DNA of 64,000 nt, taken from the NCBI GenBank assembly GCA_023055355.1, contig JALJCS010000037.1, positions 62,001-126,000 of the forward strand. Direction: 5' to 3'. The notes below the pieces were generated by a model that saw only the letters and a program-made list of their open reading frames with translations, ran no database searches and had not been told where the DNA came from. Shown in pieces: positions 13,601-28,600 of the stretch (the stretch's first letter is position 1; the number at the start of each line of letters is the position of its first letter). Both the position numbers and the translations under genes were made by a program. This stretch comes from Agelaius tricolor (Eukaryota > Chordata > Aves > Passeriformes > Icteridae).

Positions 13601-16600
13601 TCTGCCTGTCTAGCTTCTAGATAAAAGGATGTGATTTTTGCTGGAGGAGTGAGATGCTGTCCCTTATTCTGGTTCACACCTGGCCATGTGATGTGAGGAC
13701 ATTCTCCCAGGTGGATTGAGGTGGCAGATCCAGTGACATTCCTGCTGTCTACACAACTATCCAGCTGCCCTGTCACTGTTCTCAGGTTTTACCAGCATCC
13801 ATCTGACTGCTGCTGACTGAAGGCAGTTTTCCTCAGCTACAAAAAACCCAACCTGTACAAGGCCACGTGTTTTGGATGTGACCAAGACAGATGGGATTAA
13901 TAGGAGCTTGCAGACATCCAATTAAATCTTCATCAAGCCAGGAAGGCAGGATGACTGCAGCCTGAAGCTTGCAGGGGGAGGCAGCTGGGGGGGAAGGAAA
14001 GGTTTCCTGTACCTCAGGAGCATGGGATTGTTGGGAGGATGGACAATTCTGCACTTGGGAATATTGTAAGGATAACTCCAGAGAGAGCCACAAACCATTT
14101 GTTACTGTGAGAGCAGTGGCTGGGGAAATACTGGGCTTAAAAGAGCAGTTTCTATAAAGTGATGGAGACTGAACTGTCCAGGAAGGTTAATTTTGCTAAA
14201 CAATGATTTAGATCTTGGTGATTTTTAAGATATTTAACCATTTCTCCCAAGGAGTGGATGGAGGAGTCTGTGGACTCCAGGATCTGAGGTTCAGTCCAGA
14301 AACCAGCTACAATGCCTTAAGCTTGTCCTAAAGAAAAAGCCCTTCTCTTGCCTTGTCATTGCTCTCAACAGAAGTGGGAAAGCAGCACAAGGGAGAAATG
14401 GAAATTGCAGACAGGAGTCCTGGCAAAGAGCTGCTATAGTATAAGAAGAGTTGAATCACTGGTTTGACACTACTTCCCCCCTGTGCAGTTTTGGGCTGCT
14501 AAATCATTCTCTAAAAGCAAACATCTAAGAAGAGAATAAAACATCCGACAGGAGGAGGAGAATACACTTAATGGTCATTTTCCACTGCCCTCCTGAGCAA
14601 TCAGAGCCAGCAATAAATAACTGTACCTCCCACTCCTTCAGACTAAATAAATCCAAGAGCTGAATATCTGTAGGAGGAGGGTTCTCGTGACAGTGAGACA
14701 TTTACACACACAGCTTCATGCTGATTTAGCTGAAGCTGTGTGGTTTTGTGCCAGCACCACTAAATCACTGCAATCAAGGCCCCTCTCTATTTTGCTTTTT
14801 CTAAAGTGATTTATATCAGTTTGGGACAAGGCAATTTCCTCCCAGTAGGAAGCTGAACTGAGGTGAGGCTCCTTGAACAGGAGCAGAGGTATCCAACACA
14901 CAACAGTTTTTCCAGGGGATCCACCTGGTTTGTTTGATACAGGGCTGCTTTTTCACACCACATCTTTCTCCCAAATGCATTAATGCAAGCTCACTGTCAG
15001 TGTTGGATCACCTCCTCCCCATCCCATCATGTAAATAACAGAAAAACAGTGGAACACCAGGTAATTGTACATTACTGTCATCATCAGTGGGAGATGGGAG
15101 CTCCAAAGAGGATCTGAGCATAACTTATCTATACTCCATGGAAAAGGGGATGGGGCAGATATCAAAGAAAGAAAAATCAAAAACTAGAGTGTCATGAATG
15201 GAGGGAGAGTGTGAGGATGGGGTATAGATGGCCAGGGTGGAACCAGCACTACAACGCTGAATAAGAAACTACAAAGGGGGTTTCACATGCAAAATTAAAA
15301 CACAGTGCAATAAGGGAGTATTCAGATCACCTTATCACCTTTCAGTCCATGTTCTCCAGGGTTCCCCATCAGCCCCTGAAAGAAAAGAGAGTTCAGAGTG
15401 AGGTTGAGCCATGGTGGAGACTTGCTTGGGTCAGTGACATTGCTGTTTGCTGATGGGGCTGGTGGCTCACATCCACAGCACTGGCCTGGGACAGTCTCAA
15501 TGCCAGACTGCTCCCAAAGTGTGCTCCATCACACATTCTTCATGTGGGAAAATGCTCCTGGAATTCTCCACTGAGAGCACCAGTGGGATGTTTTGTCCAA
15601 CATCACTGCTGCCCATCCTTTATCTCAGGACAGTCACCTCTGCCCCAAGGAGGAACAGAACAACCTTCAGCCCAGCCACGGAGGGATGAAAGCTCAGAGA
15701 GCTCAGAGAGCTCAGAGATTCCCTCACCTTTAATCCTTTTGGTCCTGGATAGCCAATTGGTCCAACAGGGCCCATGTCACCCTAGTGAGAGAAAGAAAAT
15801 TACCACAGTCATTAGGTGCAAACCCAGCAGAACCCTACATGTGGTGTGAAATTCCTCTGATATCCAGACTCAGTTTCCCTGAAGAAATGCACTACTGATA
15901 CCAACAGCAGCATCCTGGCACGAGTCAAGGCTCTTTGAATGTGCACACAGCCCCTAAATAAATGCAGCACTCACAGAAAAGAGAGGAGAGGCAGGAGGTG
16001 GGGAAAGAGGGGTCTCATCCTGCTGCAGTGAGAAGTCAGCGTGGCACTGTGTGCAGTCTAACACAGGAGGACAGCAGAGCTCTGGCTGCTGTGGGCACCC
16101 ATGTGTGATGTACAACAGAAACCCTTCAGTGCTGGTGTTGAAACGGGCTCTGGCTGCTCCCTGCCATGAAGAGAGGCAGTGACAGGGTGCCTGGCCTGGC
16201 CTCAGTGTGTAAATAAACAGGGCAGGCTCCCTGAAGGAGCGATTCTCCAGCCTCAGCCCCGGGCCCGCGGTCACGCAGGGAGAGCTGGGCTGCAGCCACC
16301 CCAACAGAGCCCTTTTCATAGCTCCCAGCATAAAGGCTGCTTGTGGAAATGCATTTACTTAGAGCTCTGCCCACATGGTTAATTAGGAGAGCAAGAGGCT
16401 TTAGTTACACCTAATTCTGCTCTTCAGCCTCTCTTACACTGTAAACCAAACTCTGCAGAGTGCGTGAGCAGAGCCTGGCTGGTCCCTGGGGTGGCTGCAG
16501 GTGGCAAGGGCCATGTGTCACCTTCTCCATGCCCTGCAGTGTGTGCACACCCTGGGGAAGGAGCTGGAGCTGTCTCCACAGGGAGGACAGGGCAGGATGG

Positions 16601-19600
16601 ATGTGCTCCCTTCTCCCCAGGAGGACTGAGGAGGTCACTCTTGGTCTGTCCTACTAGAGATGCTTCAGCAGTCTGAACTCAGGAGCTGCATCTTACCCTG
16701 GGACACAAAATCTGACTCAGCTTGACCTGAATCTCAGTTTGAAGTTTGGCTGGGCAAGTGTGGACGGGAGCTTCTGACTCCACCATGATGACATTTGCCA
16801 TCTCTGGCCTTACACTTTCTAACAAACACAATATCTGTGAGATAATGGCTACAAGGAAAAGAGAAAACTTTCCAAATATCTGTGAGATAACAGCAGCAAG
16901 GAAAAGAGAAATCTTTCCAAAAGCAAGAATGCCTTCAATGGTATTGTTTTAAATAGCAATCTTCATCTTCCAGTTTTTTGACAGGAGCACATCCTTTCTG
17001 CTGCTATGGCTAAAGTAGCTACTTTCATCTCCACTAATGAAGGGAAGCAGAGCTAATTCCTGGTTCCATGGAAAACCTTCCTGTGAATCCACCTCTGCCC
17101 CAATCCCCCATCTCCAAGATGGGTGTTCCACCAGATTCCCTGCTGTTCCTTCCAGGAATGTGAGATTTCTGGGTTTGTGCAATGCCTAGTGCAATGGAGG
17201 CCTTGATCTAAGCTGACACACACTCCTGTAGTTTAAGCTATGGAAAGGCAAAAGGGGAAGGTTTTAACCATTCCTTGCAAGTCAAGTTTCCATGGTTTGT
17301 CACAGCTGAGGAGGAATCATTATGAAAGAATGCTGTAGTAGTAACAGAGCCTACCAATTTATGTGCATGGAAGGGAATAACCTAAAACAAGTGCTGAGAC
17401 CTAAAAATAAACCACACTAAGTTCAGCTGGGCATTGACAAACCCCCAGCATGGCTGCCAGAGGAGGAGCTGCCACCCATCCTTACAGCCATTTATCTCCT
17501 GCTGGGGGAAAAGCTGTAATGAAGGGTGGAATTTGGCTGAGTAAAATTACCTGGATTAGTGATGGGATGGTGAAAGTGCTTTTAAAATTCCTGTCTGCCC
17601 AGAGGACTGACTGTTCCTGCCCTCAAACTCTCCAGTGAACAAGAACTGTGTGTCCCTGAGGTCACTGCTGACAGGGACTTGCTTTTTAAGAGATCCTGGT
17701 GTGGAATGAATGCTGCATCTTTGAAGAAATACCCTGGCAAGTGCTATCAAAAGGGCATGTTACCATGAAAGAAAAAAGACACTAACAACAGACTTCTAAT
17801 CTGTTTCCTTTTGCTTGGATAGGGTTTGCCCTCCTCCACCTCTGAATCCACCAGGAAACCCCCTCTCTCCCCAGATGCCACAGCTCCCCCATGCAAACAG
17901 TCATCCTGCTCACAGGAAGAAGAAAATCTGTGTGCAGTTAGGCAGGCTGAAAGGGTTAAAGCCCGACAAGCCAGATCTCCATTTGTTTTTGTACTTACAA
18001 TGAGTCCAAGGACTCCAGGAGGACCTGGGGCTCCCAATTCTCCCTAAAAGGAAAGACAAACCCACATGGTTACAGAGCACTTTATAGACAAGCAGAGACT
18101 GAAAGGCAGCTTAGTGTTTCAGGGGTTTGAGGGAAGGGAAAAGAAGAGAAAAGACCATCCCTCCCCCTTCCATCCCCCCTTCCATCCCCAGCCCCTTTCC
18201 CCTCCAAAGCAATCCAGAACTTCCATTTTCAGGAGAGCACATCCTGGGAAGACACAGGCTGCTTGTTTTTGGCAGTAATTCCCAGGGCTGACTGCCCTCC
18301 CAGGAGCAGGCTGGATGAAAGGAACAATTCAGGGGAGAGGTGGGAGCCTGCCCCAGGTGAGACCCAGCCCCTGGCAGGGAGAGGGAGCAGGGGACATGGG
18401 GAGAGCAAGGCTAAGGTGGGAAGGAGAGGAAAGCTGCTTTAGCACTGGGAAAGGTGAGTTTTGGGAGTGGTTATGTAATAATAAAAGGAAAAGGTAGGAA
18501 ATAATAGGAAAAGGTAGACTTGAATGAAAATGCAACTGGGTAGTTTGGGGAGAGGTATGGCAGGTTCTGGTGCTGGCAAATGGGTCCTGGGAGTGTTTTG
18601 GCACCTTGGAGCTCATCATTCCAAGGGTCAGACTGCTGATGGGGCTTGTGGAGCTGGTTTGGCTGCTCAGCTTCACCACAAACATTCTCTGTGTGAGCTC
18701 TGCAAAGCCATGCAGAAGCTCTGGCAGGTACCTGATGGCATCTCCAAGTGAAGCAGAGCAGAGAAGCTCTGCCAGACCCTCACCTACCCAGGTTCCCTGA
18801 GCAGTTCAGCAACCATGGGGTGCTCAGCCTGTCCTGTGTCCCCTCTGGTGGCCTCCCTGGCCATGCTAACAGTGAGCTGCTGGCCAGGGCAAGGACCTGC
18901 TCTGACACACCTCCATCTCCAGCAGGGCCTCTCAAAACAAGTGCATTGGAAATGCTGAACTTCCCTTTCACTCAGACAGTCCTGCCCCTGCTCTGGATCA
19001 TGCTGGCTACTTCCTCTGACAGCCCTGCTCAGTTTATGGTGCACATCTGGTGGAGCCCCCTCCAGTGCAATAGAGCTCCCCTTTTATGGAAAGCTTTGCC
19101 TAGTGGAGAAGGAAAGAGAAGGGGATGCAACGTGACTGAATGTGCTCAGGGCTCCTTGGCTAAAGGGTTACGTGTGTTTATTTTATGGGAAGTGGAGTAA
19201 AGGACTATTGGGCAAGCACACACACAAAAAAGCGTTTCATAATCTCAACCAGCCTAAAATTGCCTTTTTTTTTTTTTCTTTTTTTTTAATGGCCAGTTCC
19301 TTTCCTGCATACTTGGGACATCTGTGGAGCAATTGTTCCTCATGGGTGGGATTTCTGTGTCCTCAGAGCTACTGTTATAAGGTCGGCTGCAAGCTTTCAG
19401 CCAAGGCCTGGCATTACTGGCTGAGGAAGGAGAGGGAGCATCCCAGGAATGCTGAGCACAGGAGCTGCACGGTGGCCTGGGTTCCCCAGGAAGGGTGGCT
19501 GGGCTGCAGGCTGGGGGGATGCTCAGCTCTTGGGCCCACCAGCTCCAAGAGGCACTTCCCAGATTTTCTGACTTGTGTCCTATTGCTGTTCCTCAGGAGA

Positions 19601-22600
19601 ACGGCTGTCTGTGGAAATGCATGAGCTCACAGCTAACAGAAGAGGATTTCCTCTTGGAAGAGGAGGGGGTGGACTCCCCTGAGAGATGAGGACAGGACTA
19701 GTTGTTAATTTGAGCCATTCCCTGGTCTAGGAAATGGAGGATTTACAAGTGGCCTTTCCTGGCTATCAGTCCCTGACCTGTGAGGGAAATCAGGCTCTAT
19801 TCTCCTTTTTTCAGCGCATGGACCGGGCACTGGGACAAGAGAGAAGGAGATGAATCAACAGCCCTTTCCCACGTCTAATTCCTGTGATTAGGAGCCTAAT
19901 TGGAGTGGCTGAAGCACTCCGGGGGAACTGGGATCTGGAATGCCATGGCTGACAGTTCTCATCAGCTGGCAGGAGGGAAGAATGCCCCTGGGCTGGAGGA
20001 GCTGTGCCCGGAGGGGCTGCAGAGGAGATCAGAGGCTGTGGCTGAGCCTTCCCAGCCAGCAGGGGATCAAACAGAGGATGTGGCAGCCGGGCCTGAGGCC
20101 ATCCTGCCCCTGACAGCTCAGCTGCACACCCCACCTACCAAACCTAGCATATTTGTGCACTCCACAAACAGACTTTCTGGCATTTTTCTGCGTCTGTGAC
20201 TCCACTTGTGACCCTGTGAACCTCCCTTTAAGTCAGCCCAAACAGTCTGTTTTCATTCTGCCATGGCCAAGGCACATTAATATTTAAGAGCCGTTGATAA
20301 GATGAAAGAGGAGCAATCCTTCTGGATGAATTAACGGGACATTTGCTGCTCTCCCAGGCTCTGGGAACAGCCATTCAGCTGACTGGCATTGAGAACATCT
20401 TCTGAATGGGGCTTAGACAACTTGCATATTCAAAAGAAAACAAAATAAGTTATTTAGGGAAAACAAACAAAAAAAAAGTCTTCCTGTCCTCCAGGATTCC
20501 TGCTCTTCCTGGTGGGCTGGCTGGAAATAGCAGTACAATCAGAATGTTTTCCACTTTGGGACTACTGATTCCACTCTGACCCATGGCTTAAGTTGACTGA
20601 AGGATGGGAAAAGTCCTGCAGAAGTGTTCCTTGGGAACATCATTCTTTCAGTTCACTGCATTTATGATTCTTGTGCTGAATTCCCACAAAGGCTGGAGCT
20701 GTAGCTGAGCTTGGCTTGGTGATTGGAGTCTGTTGTGAAAATAACTTTTATGCTGCATACATGACGAATGGGAGCTTGCAGGCACATGTGGAGTGGGTTA
20801 CTTCACACAAATCATCCCCTCAAACCCCAGAGCAGCACGGTGATTATGTGTGAATAACCAAGGCAGCAGGAATTTCAAAGATGAATCAGTGCTGCTCACA
20901 TGCTAATTCGGGGAGAACCAACAAAGTCATTCAGAAAATAATTTAGGATAATTAATACATCTGAGAGCTGCTGCAAACCACGAGGACAAGTTCTGTGAGC
21001 AGTGGCAGACACAGCACATCCCCACAGTTTACTGCTACAAGAGCAGAGCAAATTGAACTTTATCAGCACCCAGCTGCTTAAATGACCTCAGTGACCATCC
21101 TGACCCAATTCCCAGGGGACACATCCCACTCTTAGGAAGCCAGCAGGGGTCAGATGAAGACTGAAGGGCAAGAACTCAGGAGACTGGAGACTTTTACTCC
21201 CCATGCAGTCCCAGGGCTGGCTGAGGATGGGGCAGGCAGCAGCTTGGGCTGTGGATTCTGTCCCTTGGTGCTCCCAGACACTGGAGCAGGGAATCTGTGC
21301 CCTGTGGTGAGGACAAGATGGTCCAACACTGCCTACTCTGCCAAAGCAACATCCTTGCCTTTTTTCTCTTTAGTTTCTCCTAGCCACACCTTCTGGATAA
21401 GAAAGTACCTGTCATGACTGAGGTGCAGGGAAGGCAAGAGATGGAGACAGAAAAGTGATGGCAAATGACCTGACAGTTACAGGAGCCAAACACAGGAATT
21501 TGCAGCAGGGATGTAGATTTTTTTTTTCAGGAGGGGCAAAACCAACCAGCAGGTGCCACCAAGCTTAAAAAAAACCCCAAAAACTAGCATGATGCAGTAC
21601 AGTGTGCTGTCTACTGCAAAGAAAAAAAAGAAAGGAAAATGTTATGAACTTACTGGGTTCCCATCGATGCCTGGAGGTCCTCGTTCTCCAAAATTCCCAG
21701 GAAAACCCTGAGAAGAGGAGGCAAACATGAAAGTTAGTTATTGAGGCTCCCTGGTGCAGTCAATCAGTTACAAACCACTCCCCCTGCACCCCGTGCAGCA
21801 CTTTGGGAAGCAGCAGAACACGGGGACACGTGGGACAACCAGCCTGCCTGTCCTCATCCAAACCACTCCTGCCACACCAGCACAGCTCAGCAAGGCCAAA
21901 ACTCCTGATTCACAAACTCACTGCAGTGACTAGATTAAAAATGGATTGCCAATGTGAATTATTTAGTGCTGTCTGCTAACAGGACCCTTTGAAGAGCATC
22001 CCCTCCTCTCAGGATAGCTGGACAGCACAAAGCCTCTTGGAGCCCATGCAGATGCTCAATGGAGCTGATGGGAGATGCCTGGTGAATTCACTCCCTTTCA
22101 GCTTGCCAGAGGAGCAAACACTTCCAAACTCATTCCAGCCCACACCCCAGGGCTGTGAAAGGCCATGTTTACTACAGGAAAAAGTCACCACAAAAGAAGA
22201 CTTCATCTCATTATATCCGAGACAAGTTTGGAAGACTTCAGGCAATTGTAGAGAAGGGAGGGGAGGTGCTGAGCCAGAGCCAGAGCACAGTGCTGGGACA
22301 CGTTCTCTCTCTCTCTTGGACAGACCCTGTGCTCCTCTAAGCCCCCCAGTTCCCTGCCACAAGCAGATCCCAGAGCAGATTTCTCTTCCCTGTCCTGCCA
22401 TGCTCCGTCTCCCCCAGGAAGAGCTCGAATTGGGAGTCAAAGTAAAAGTGCTTTATCCCCTTCTCTGCTCACCAGAATAGGAAGGGCAACATGGGCATCT
22501 TCTGAAATACCTGAGAGCTTAAGAAACAGAGAAGAAGAAAGGGAGAGGATGCTGTCCACTCCTGCCTGCTTCCCTGCATGCCACAAACACTGGGAAAAGC

Positions 22601-25600
22601 AAATCTGAGTGGAATGCAACAGCCAATGGTGACAATGCTTATCTGGAAACCCATCAGCAACAATGAAAACTGAAATGATCACAACAGACAGAGCAGGAAA
22701 ACCACACTGGGAAACTGTCATCCAAGACCTCCCTTGACCTTTGGGGGTTTACAGCTCCTGGTGAACAGAAAAGGTAAAAAGTTGCTCAGTAAAATCTAAG
22801 GTGAGAGATGGGAGACCTGTTTAGGTCAACAGAAATTCTGCTGCTGACCTCAGAGCCAGCGTTTCAGCTTTTCTGTACCAATTCTCTACAGCATGAAGGA
22901 CTGAACTGACATGAGCTATTGCTTGCTTGGATTCAACACTTCTATTTTGTGGGAATCATTGAGAATAGGAAAGTTGTCTGCCTTTCTCCAGCTAGGCACT
23001 ACATCCCTGAGGCCTGTGCACATGCCAAGAGGCTGTGGTAAGCAACCACTGGAAACAGCCTTCTGCCATCTAGAGACAAAGATGTCAAATATAACAAGAA
23101 GGCAGGGGGGCCTACAATTTTCTTTAATGAAAAAAGGAGAAAAATAACTCTTCTACATGCTGAATCAATCAGATCAGAAGAGAGATGTGCAGGGAAAACT
23201 CATTGCTCAGGCAAGACAGAAAAAAAAAAAAAAAAGAAGATTGCCAGAATATTTTGCTGTTTACAGTCATGTGGCTTGCCAAGGAAAATATGAGTGTGCA
23301 CAGACTGATACTGTACTTACACTGCTGCAGATTTCAGCATTCCCCCATCTCTCCTTCCTTCCTCAGGGAACAGAGCTGGGCATGGAGTGGCCCATGGGTG
23401 CCACTGAGCTGCAGCCTGGCCCTGTGGCTGCTGAGCTCTCTGCTGTGGAGCTGAGCTCTCACCAACACAGGGAGATTTTACTACTTTGAATGGTACAATG
23501 AAAACAATATTGCTACAGCAGCATAATATCAGCTAGGGGAATGCTTGCTCCAGACTAAAACAGCACTGTCTGAATTTGGTTTAAAACTGTGGCAGTGTGA
23601 CATAAACAATGTGCTCCTGTGCCAGAATAAAAGAACTCAGATAAGGAACTATTTAAATGCATATGTTTTGCACATGTGTTTCACTTTTTTTTATGCCTCA
23701 GTTTCCAGCATTAACCTTGCTGCTTAAACACAGGAAATTTGAGGCACTTGGTTGATAGAGTTAAGAGAAGTCTGAATTTACACAGGTTTTCCAGCACTAG
23801 GTCTCCAAATATCTAGAAAACCAGTTTATTCCTGTGTTTGGAAGGTGAAGCTGAGCACCTGAGGTCACTTGGCCAATACCACCCAGCAACCAAGAGATTC
23901 AGCAATAAAACCTGTTCACAGCAGGCTGTGACTGCCCACAGAGCTCGGGTTCTGCCAGCCCTCAAGAGGGCATGGAAAAGGGTCAGAGTGGGAGGAAGCA
24001 GAGAAGAACAGCAGAACAGGCCCAGGACAACACTCAGCACCAAAGCCCCATCCTGGCCAACACCTTTTTTGTCCTTAACACAGCATCTGCACTACTGGCA
24101 CAAGCACCCCCAACCCAGCTCACCCATTGCTGGGGGGGTGGCTGGTGTCCCCCTAAATGTCCCCTGGTACATTTTGGCCCAAACTGTAAAACAAACCCAG
24201 AGGAGGAGACAAATGCAAGGAGCAGCTTCAATTCAACTACCCCCAGGCATCCTAGCCCAGAAGTCGAGCTTAGCACAGGTTTTGCACATTAAAGGAGGCT
24301 GAGGCTGGTGGCTGTGGCATGGAGAAGGATATTTCAGCCTTCATGCAGGCTGCAAAGACCCAAACCAGGTTGTGAAAGCTGTCCCAGCACAGCTCTTGCA
24401 CAGCAGGAAACAATCAATCTTTTAAGCCCCTAATGAAAAAGAAAGCACTTTGTTTCCATGGGGTAAGCAGTAGCAGTTTAAACCACAATAACAGTTCCAG
24501 TGACCACAGTGTCCTAATTTATTGGATCTCACACGTCTGTAAAAGCCATTTTTTTGGTGCCTCTCCTGCCTGAGTCTAAAGGAGAGAGCTGTTCCCTAGG
24601 AACAGAACTAGCACTATTCAACTAAAACAAGCAGCCCAGAATTTACAAGCAGACTCTGTTATCCCCCTGGTTTCACTCCCCTAAGCAGTGACACCTCTGC
24701 TCTCCCATGCTCTGCTCCAACAGCCTGAGGAGCCCAGGCTGAGGGAGAACACATGGGGCAGGAAGCTCATTTTATGGTGCTGGCAGACAGGAGGGTCACA
24801 ACTGGCAGCCCATTACAGGAGACTTTTGAAAGAGATTAAATACAGCAGATTCAGAGTCTCCTGTGAGTGCAGAAGGGGTTTTGGTACAGAAAATCCATAA
24901 TTTTCCAAGGTGTTTTTTTTTTTTTTCAGGAAAACTAGTCACTGGAAATTATGCTTAAGGATTGGGACAGCAAAGGTAAACACCCCAGTGAAAAATACAG
25001 AGCCTGCTCTGTGGGAGGGACAGGATGGACAGAGAAGGACCAGGCCAGGGAAGGGAATGGCAAATGGCAGCAGAAGTAGGGAGAAAATGCTCGACTAACA
25101 AGTTGTGCTGGCCAGGAGCCAGCAGGGTGCTCCTCCACAGCGCTCCAGTCAGGTATGACAAAACTTTTGGCTCTATCTCACAGCTGGGAAATTCAGAGAG
25201 GAGGTGGGGGAAAATGTCCAGCTGAATGGATTTCACATTGTCTGAAGGAGAAGTTCAATGAAAGAAGCAAGATGAGGAGCTGGAGAGAGAGCACAGAGGC
25301 AGATGCTTTGCACCAACAACCTCTGGGTGCTCCTGTGCTCCCCTGTCCCCAGCCCAAGCAGAGCTTTACAGGGGTTCACGATTTGTGAACTGAGACACAG
25401 AGATACAAACTGATTTATCCCAGCTTTCACTGAGGAGTCTGCAGCTGAAGCAGCAACAGAGTCTCTGTCTTTGAGATGTTCCAATAGTGCCTTAATTCCT
25501 TTCATCCCCGCTCCCTGCAAAGGGCATCCTTTCACAGAGCAGGAGACTCCTGCTGAGAACAACCAGACCTAGACAGACACTGGAACCAGCTCCTCTTGCA

Positions 25601-28600
25601 TCAGGGGATTACATCCCCCTCCACCTCCCCTTCCTTTCTTCCACTGCTCAAAGCAAACAGAGCAGCCTGCCCTTTCTGCTGTCAGCCAAAGCACTGCTCC
25701 TGTCAGGGCAGCTCCTTGCCCCTTGTCCCTGGAAGCAGCTGTCCCCAAGGAGCAGGGACTGGTGACACACACGGTGTCCTTTGCTCCCCCCCAGCCCTCT
25801 CAGGTGCTCACGTGTGGCTGGGTGTGTTGTGTGTGTACAACATCTGATTCAGTTTAAAGCACTTTCCCTGAAGGAGTAAGGGAGGCAGTCTGGCAGCTGC
25901 TGCTCTGAAGAATCCTGGCAGGTCTTCATGCCAACAGAATCGTTCTCCAAAAATAGGATTTTATTTTCCTGTTGGCTGAAGGTGAAGCTGCTCAAACCAA
26001 CCAGCCCTCCTGTCTTGTCTGCAAAAGTCTCTATTTGCCAGTTGGCTCTGGCCAGGTGAATCACTGCCCAGGAACCTCCACAGGGACAGAACTTGCAAGT
26101 CAAATAATTTAAGTAAGGAAAAAGGGAAAAAAAAAAAAAAGGTGGTGGAGAAGCAGGGCTGAGGGTGAGAGAAAGCCTTCACTGGAAAAAAGAAGGAGAA
26201 TAAAACAAACAAGTGTAGCTTATGTTGGCAGCTCACACCTCTGAGAGAATTCCTGGTGTGGAGAGCAGACTGAGCCCCTCCACAGGTGGGCAGGGGGTGG
26301 CTCAGCCCCAGCAGGATTCACCCCAAAGGGAGCCTGGCAGGCCCTGTGCTCCTGCTGTGCCTCAACAGCTACACAGGGACCTCTGCCCTCCCCTGGGTCC
26401 AGGCACTTCTCATCCCTGCAGAGAGGGAGATGTGGGAATGGAGGGGGGTCCTGCTGCAGCTCTGCTCCTCTGCCACCTCGATGGAAGCTTTGCTCTCACC
26501 CCCAGGAGACTTCACAGCTCCGTGTCACCTCTTGGGACAAAGATTTCAGGGCATTTTTAAACAAAACTCTCCCTCCAGCTGTGGGAGTACAGCAGGAGCA
26601 GCACAAGAAAAATTTCCTGAAGCCCCTCCAGCCAAACATCACTCAAATGAAACGCCAGCCCCTCCACGCTCCTGCTCCATTCCTTTCCCACTGGCACAGG
26701 ATCTTTTCCTGCTCTGCAGGGCTCTAACTGAGTTACCAGTGCACAGACACCTTGGCCTAATGCCAGAGAGCACTGAGCCTGCCACTGCCCCTCCTTATCT
26801 CTGGGCAACATTGCCAATCCAAGCAGCCTCCTGCCCAAGGAAGTCAAGCAGCTTTAGGGGTCAAAATGCTTTCAGACTCATAGGTGACAATTGCATTATT
26901 TTGCTTTACAATTTCTAAGGAGAATAGTTTTTGAGCTTTGATTTATGAATGAGCTTTCCCCTGAAGGATTAAAGATGCCTGGAAGACCTTGGTTCAGTTC
27001 CTCATGAGATTTCTGAATGAAGATGGACAAATCAGTTAGGAGCATTCTTGGGAAAAAAAAATATCTTTGGGATTGTTTCTTTTCTTTCAGTGGAAGTTAT
27101 AGCTCTTGGCACCTTTTCCCTGTGTTTTCTGTACCTTGTTTTGCCCATTCTTAAAAAATGAAATACATACTGATATTGTCAACCTCTCCAGGTTATTTGG
27201 ATGGTGTAATCCTGGACATAGGAACATGTGAGAAGTAACCATGCAAGCACCTCACCAGAGATCTGGGAAACTCCAGACGTGTGGAACACAGCTCAGGCCA
27301 AAAAGAGATGGTGACATTTGCTCTGGGCTCACGCCTGCATTTCAGAGTGGTGAACCAGGCCAAGAGGGGTGGAGAGACCAGACCAGCTGCCCAGCTCCAG
27401 TGTCCAATTTCAGCATTAAAAAAAGTCACTGATTGCTCAAACCACATCTATTTTAAAAATTCAGGTTAATAAAGCAAAAAAAAAAATAGCAAAGAATTTA
27501 CTTAAATGGCTAACAGGAAACATCTGATCCATGGGCTAAAACTCTCTGATTAAAAGAAGAGCCTTGTTCATGGCTGGTTTTCAGGACCTCCACTGGACTT
27601 TTCATGCAAACAGAATGATTAAAAGCATATTCTGTTTTTAAATTAATCAGTTCCTGAACAAGGCACCAAACATTTTGGTGCTATGCTGGGGTACTGGCAC
27701 AAGACAGCACTGCCCAGTCCTGTCCATCAGCTCCTACAGACCATTTGTGCTCCCTCCTGAGGCTCATCTTGTGGAGTTACCTGTACACAGCTCTTCAGCC
27801 CACTCATTTCTCTACTGGCTTTGGCTGGCCACATCTGAGAGTACCATGAAATGCTGTTACCAGTTTCCCAAGTGCTCATGTGGTGCAGGAGACTCTTGGC
27901 TCACTCACTCAAGGAAGGGTCTCAGCTGCATCCAAAGCAGAGAAAAGACTGGAGCAAGAGAGGAGATGTTTATCACCTGAGTCCCTACAGAGAGAAGCAA
28001 CATTTGTTTTGTCAGTGCTCTGTGGCCATGCCAGCCCCTGCAGACCCACGGCAGAGCCTGGCTCCCCACTGTGTGCATGGACAGCAGCTGGGCCTGTGAG
28101 TCTTGGCAAACCCCAGGCTCTGACACTGGATCTAGCCAATGGATGGATCTATCTCAAAATGACATTGGATCTGTCCAAGGATGGATCTATCTCAGCCCTC
28201 CATCAAAAGGTTGGGGAGGCTACAAAATGAAACCTTCCTGACCCAGAGGCAGCCCTGCTTTTGGCTATCCAGACACAATTGATGCCTTTTCATAGGATGC
28301 AAGAGCCTGCTCATGCTGGTGGGGAGGGCAGGAGTACCCCATGACCTTCTGACAGCTTATCAGATGAAGGAAAAACCAATATATTGCATCTTGGTGCTCC
28401 CTGGAGGCAGGAGTTAATGCATGATAAGGCACCACAGAAGAAGAGAGCACACATGGAAAAGAGCTTGGTGAGAGGGAGGGTGCCACTCTCTGTGAGAGCT
28501 GGAGAGGGGGATCCTGCCTGTGGCCAGCTCAGCAGCCTGGCACTGCACTGGTGCTCCCAGCAAACTCTGAGGCTGGTTCCAGTGGCTGCCAGCTCCCTTT

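Larger units (their letters stand above)
10778..15330 (-). other. Intron between window exons 13 and 14
   Basis: 4,553 bp; holds a probable CR1 tail, a CTGT repeat and an AT-rich island (about 11,900-12,360) with the STAT-type palindrome and the foldback. The rest shows nothing recognisable. Confidence 0.9.

Noticed and set aside
26286..26918. 210-codon open frame on the plus strand
   Set aside because: Antisense to the collagen intron, no domain, no similarity I recognise.
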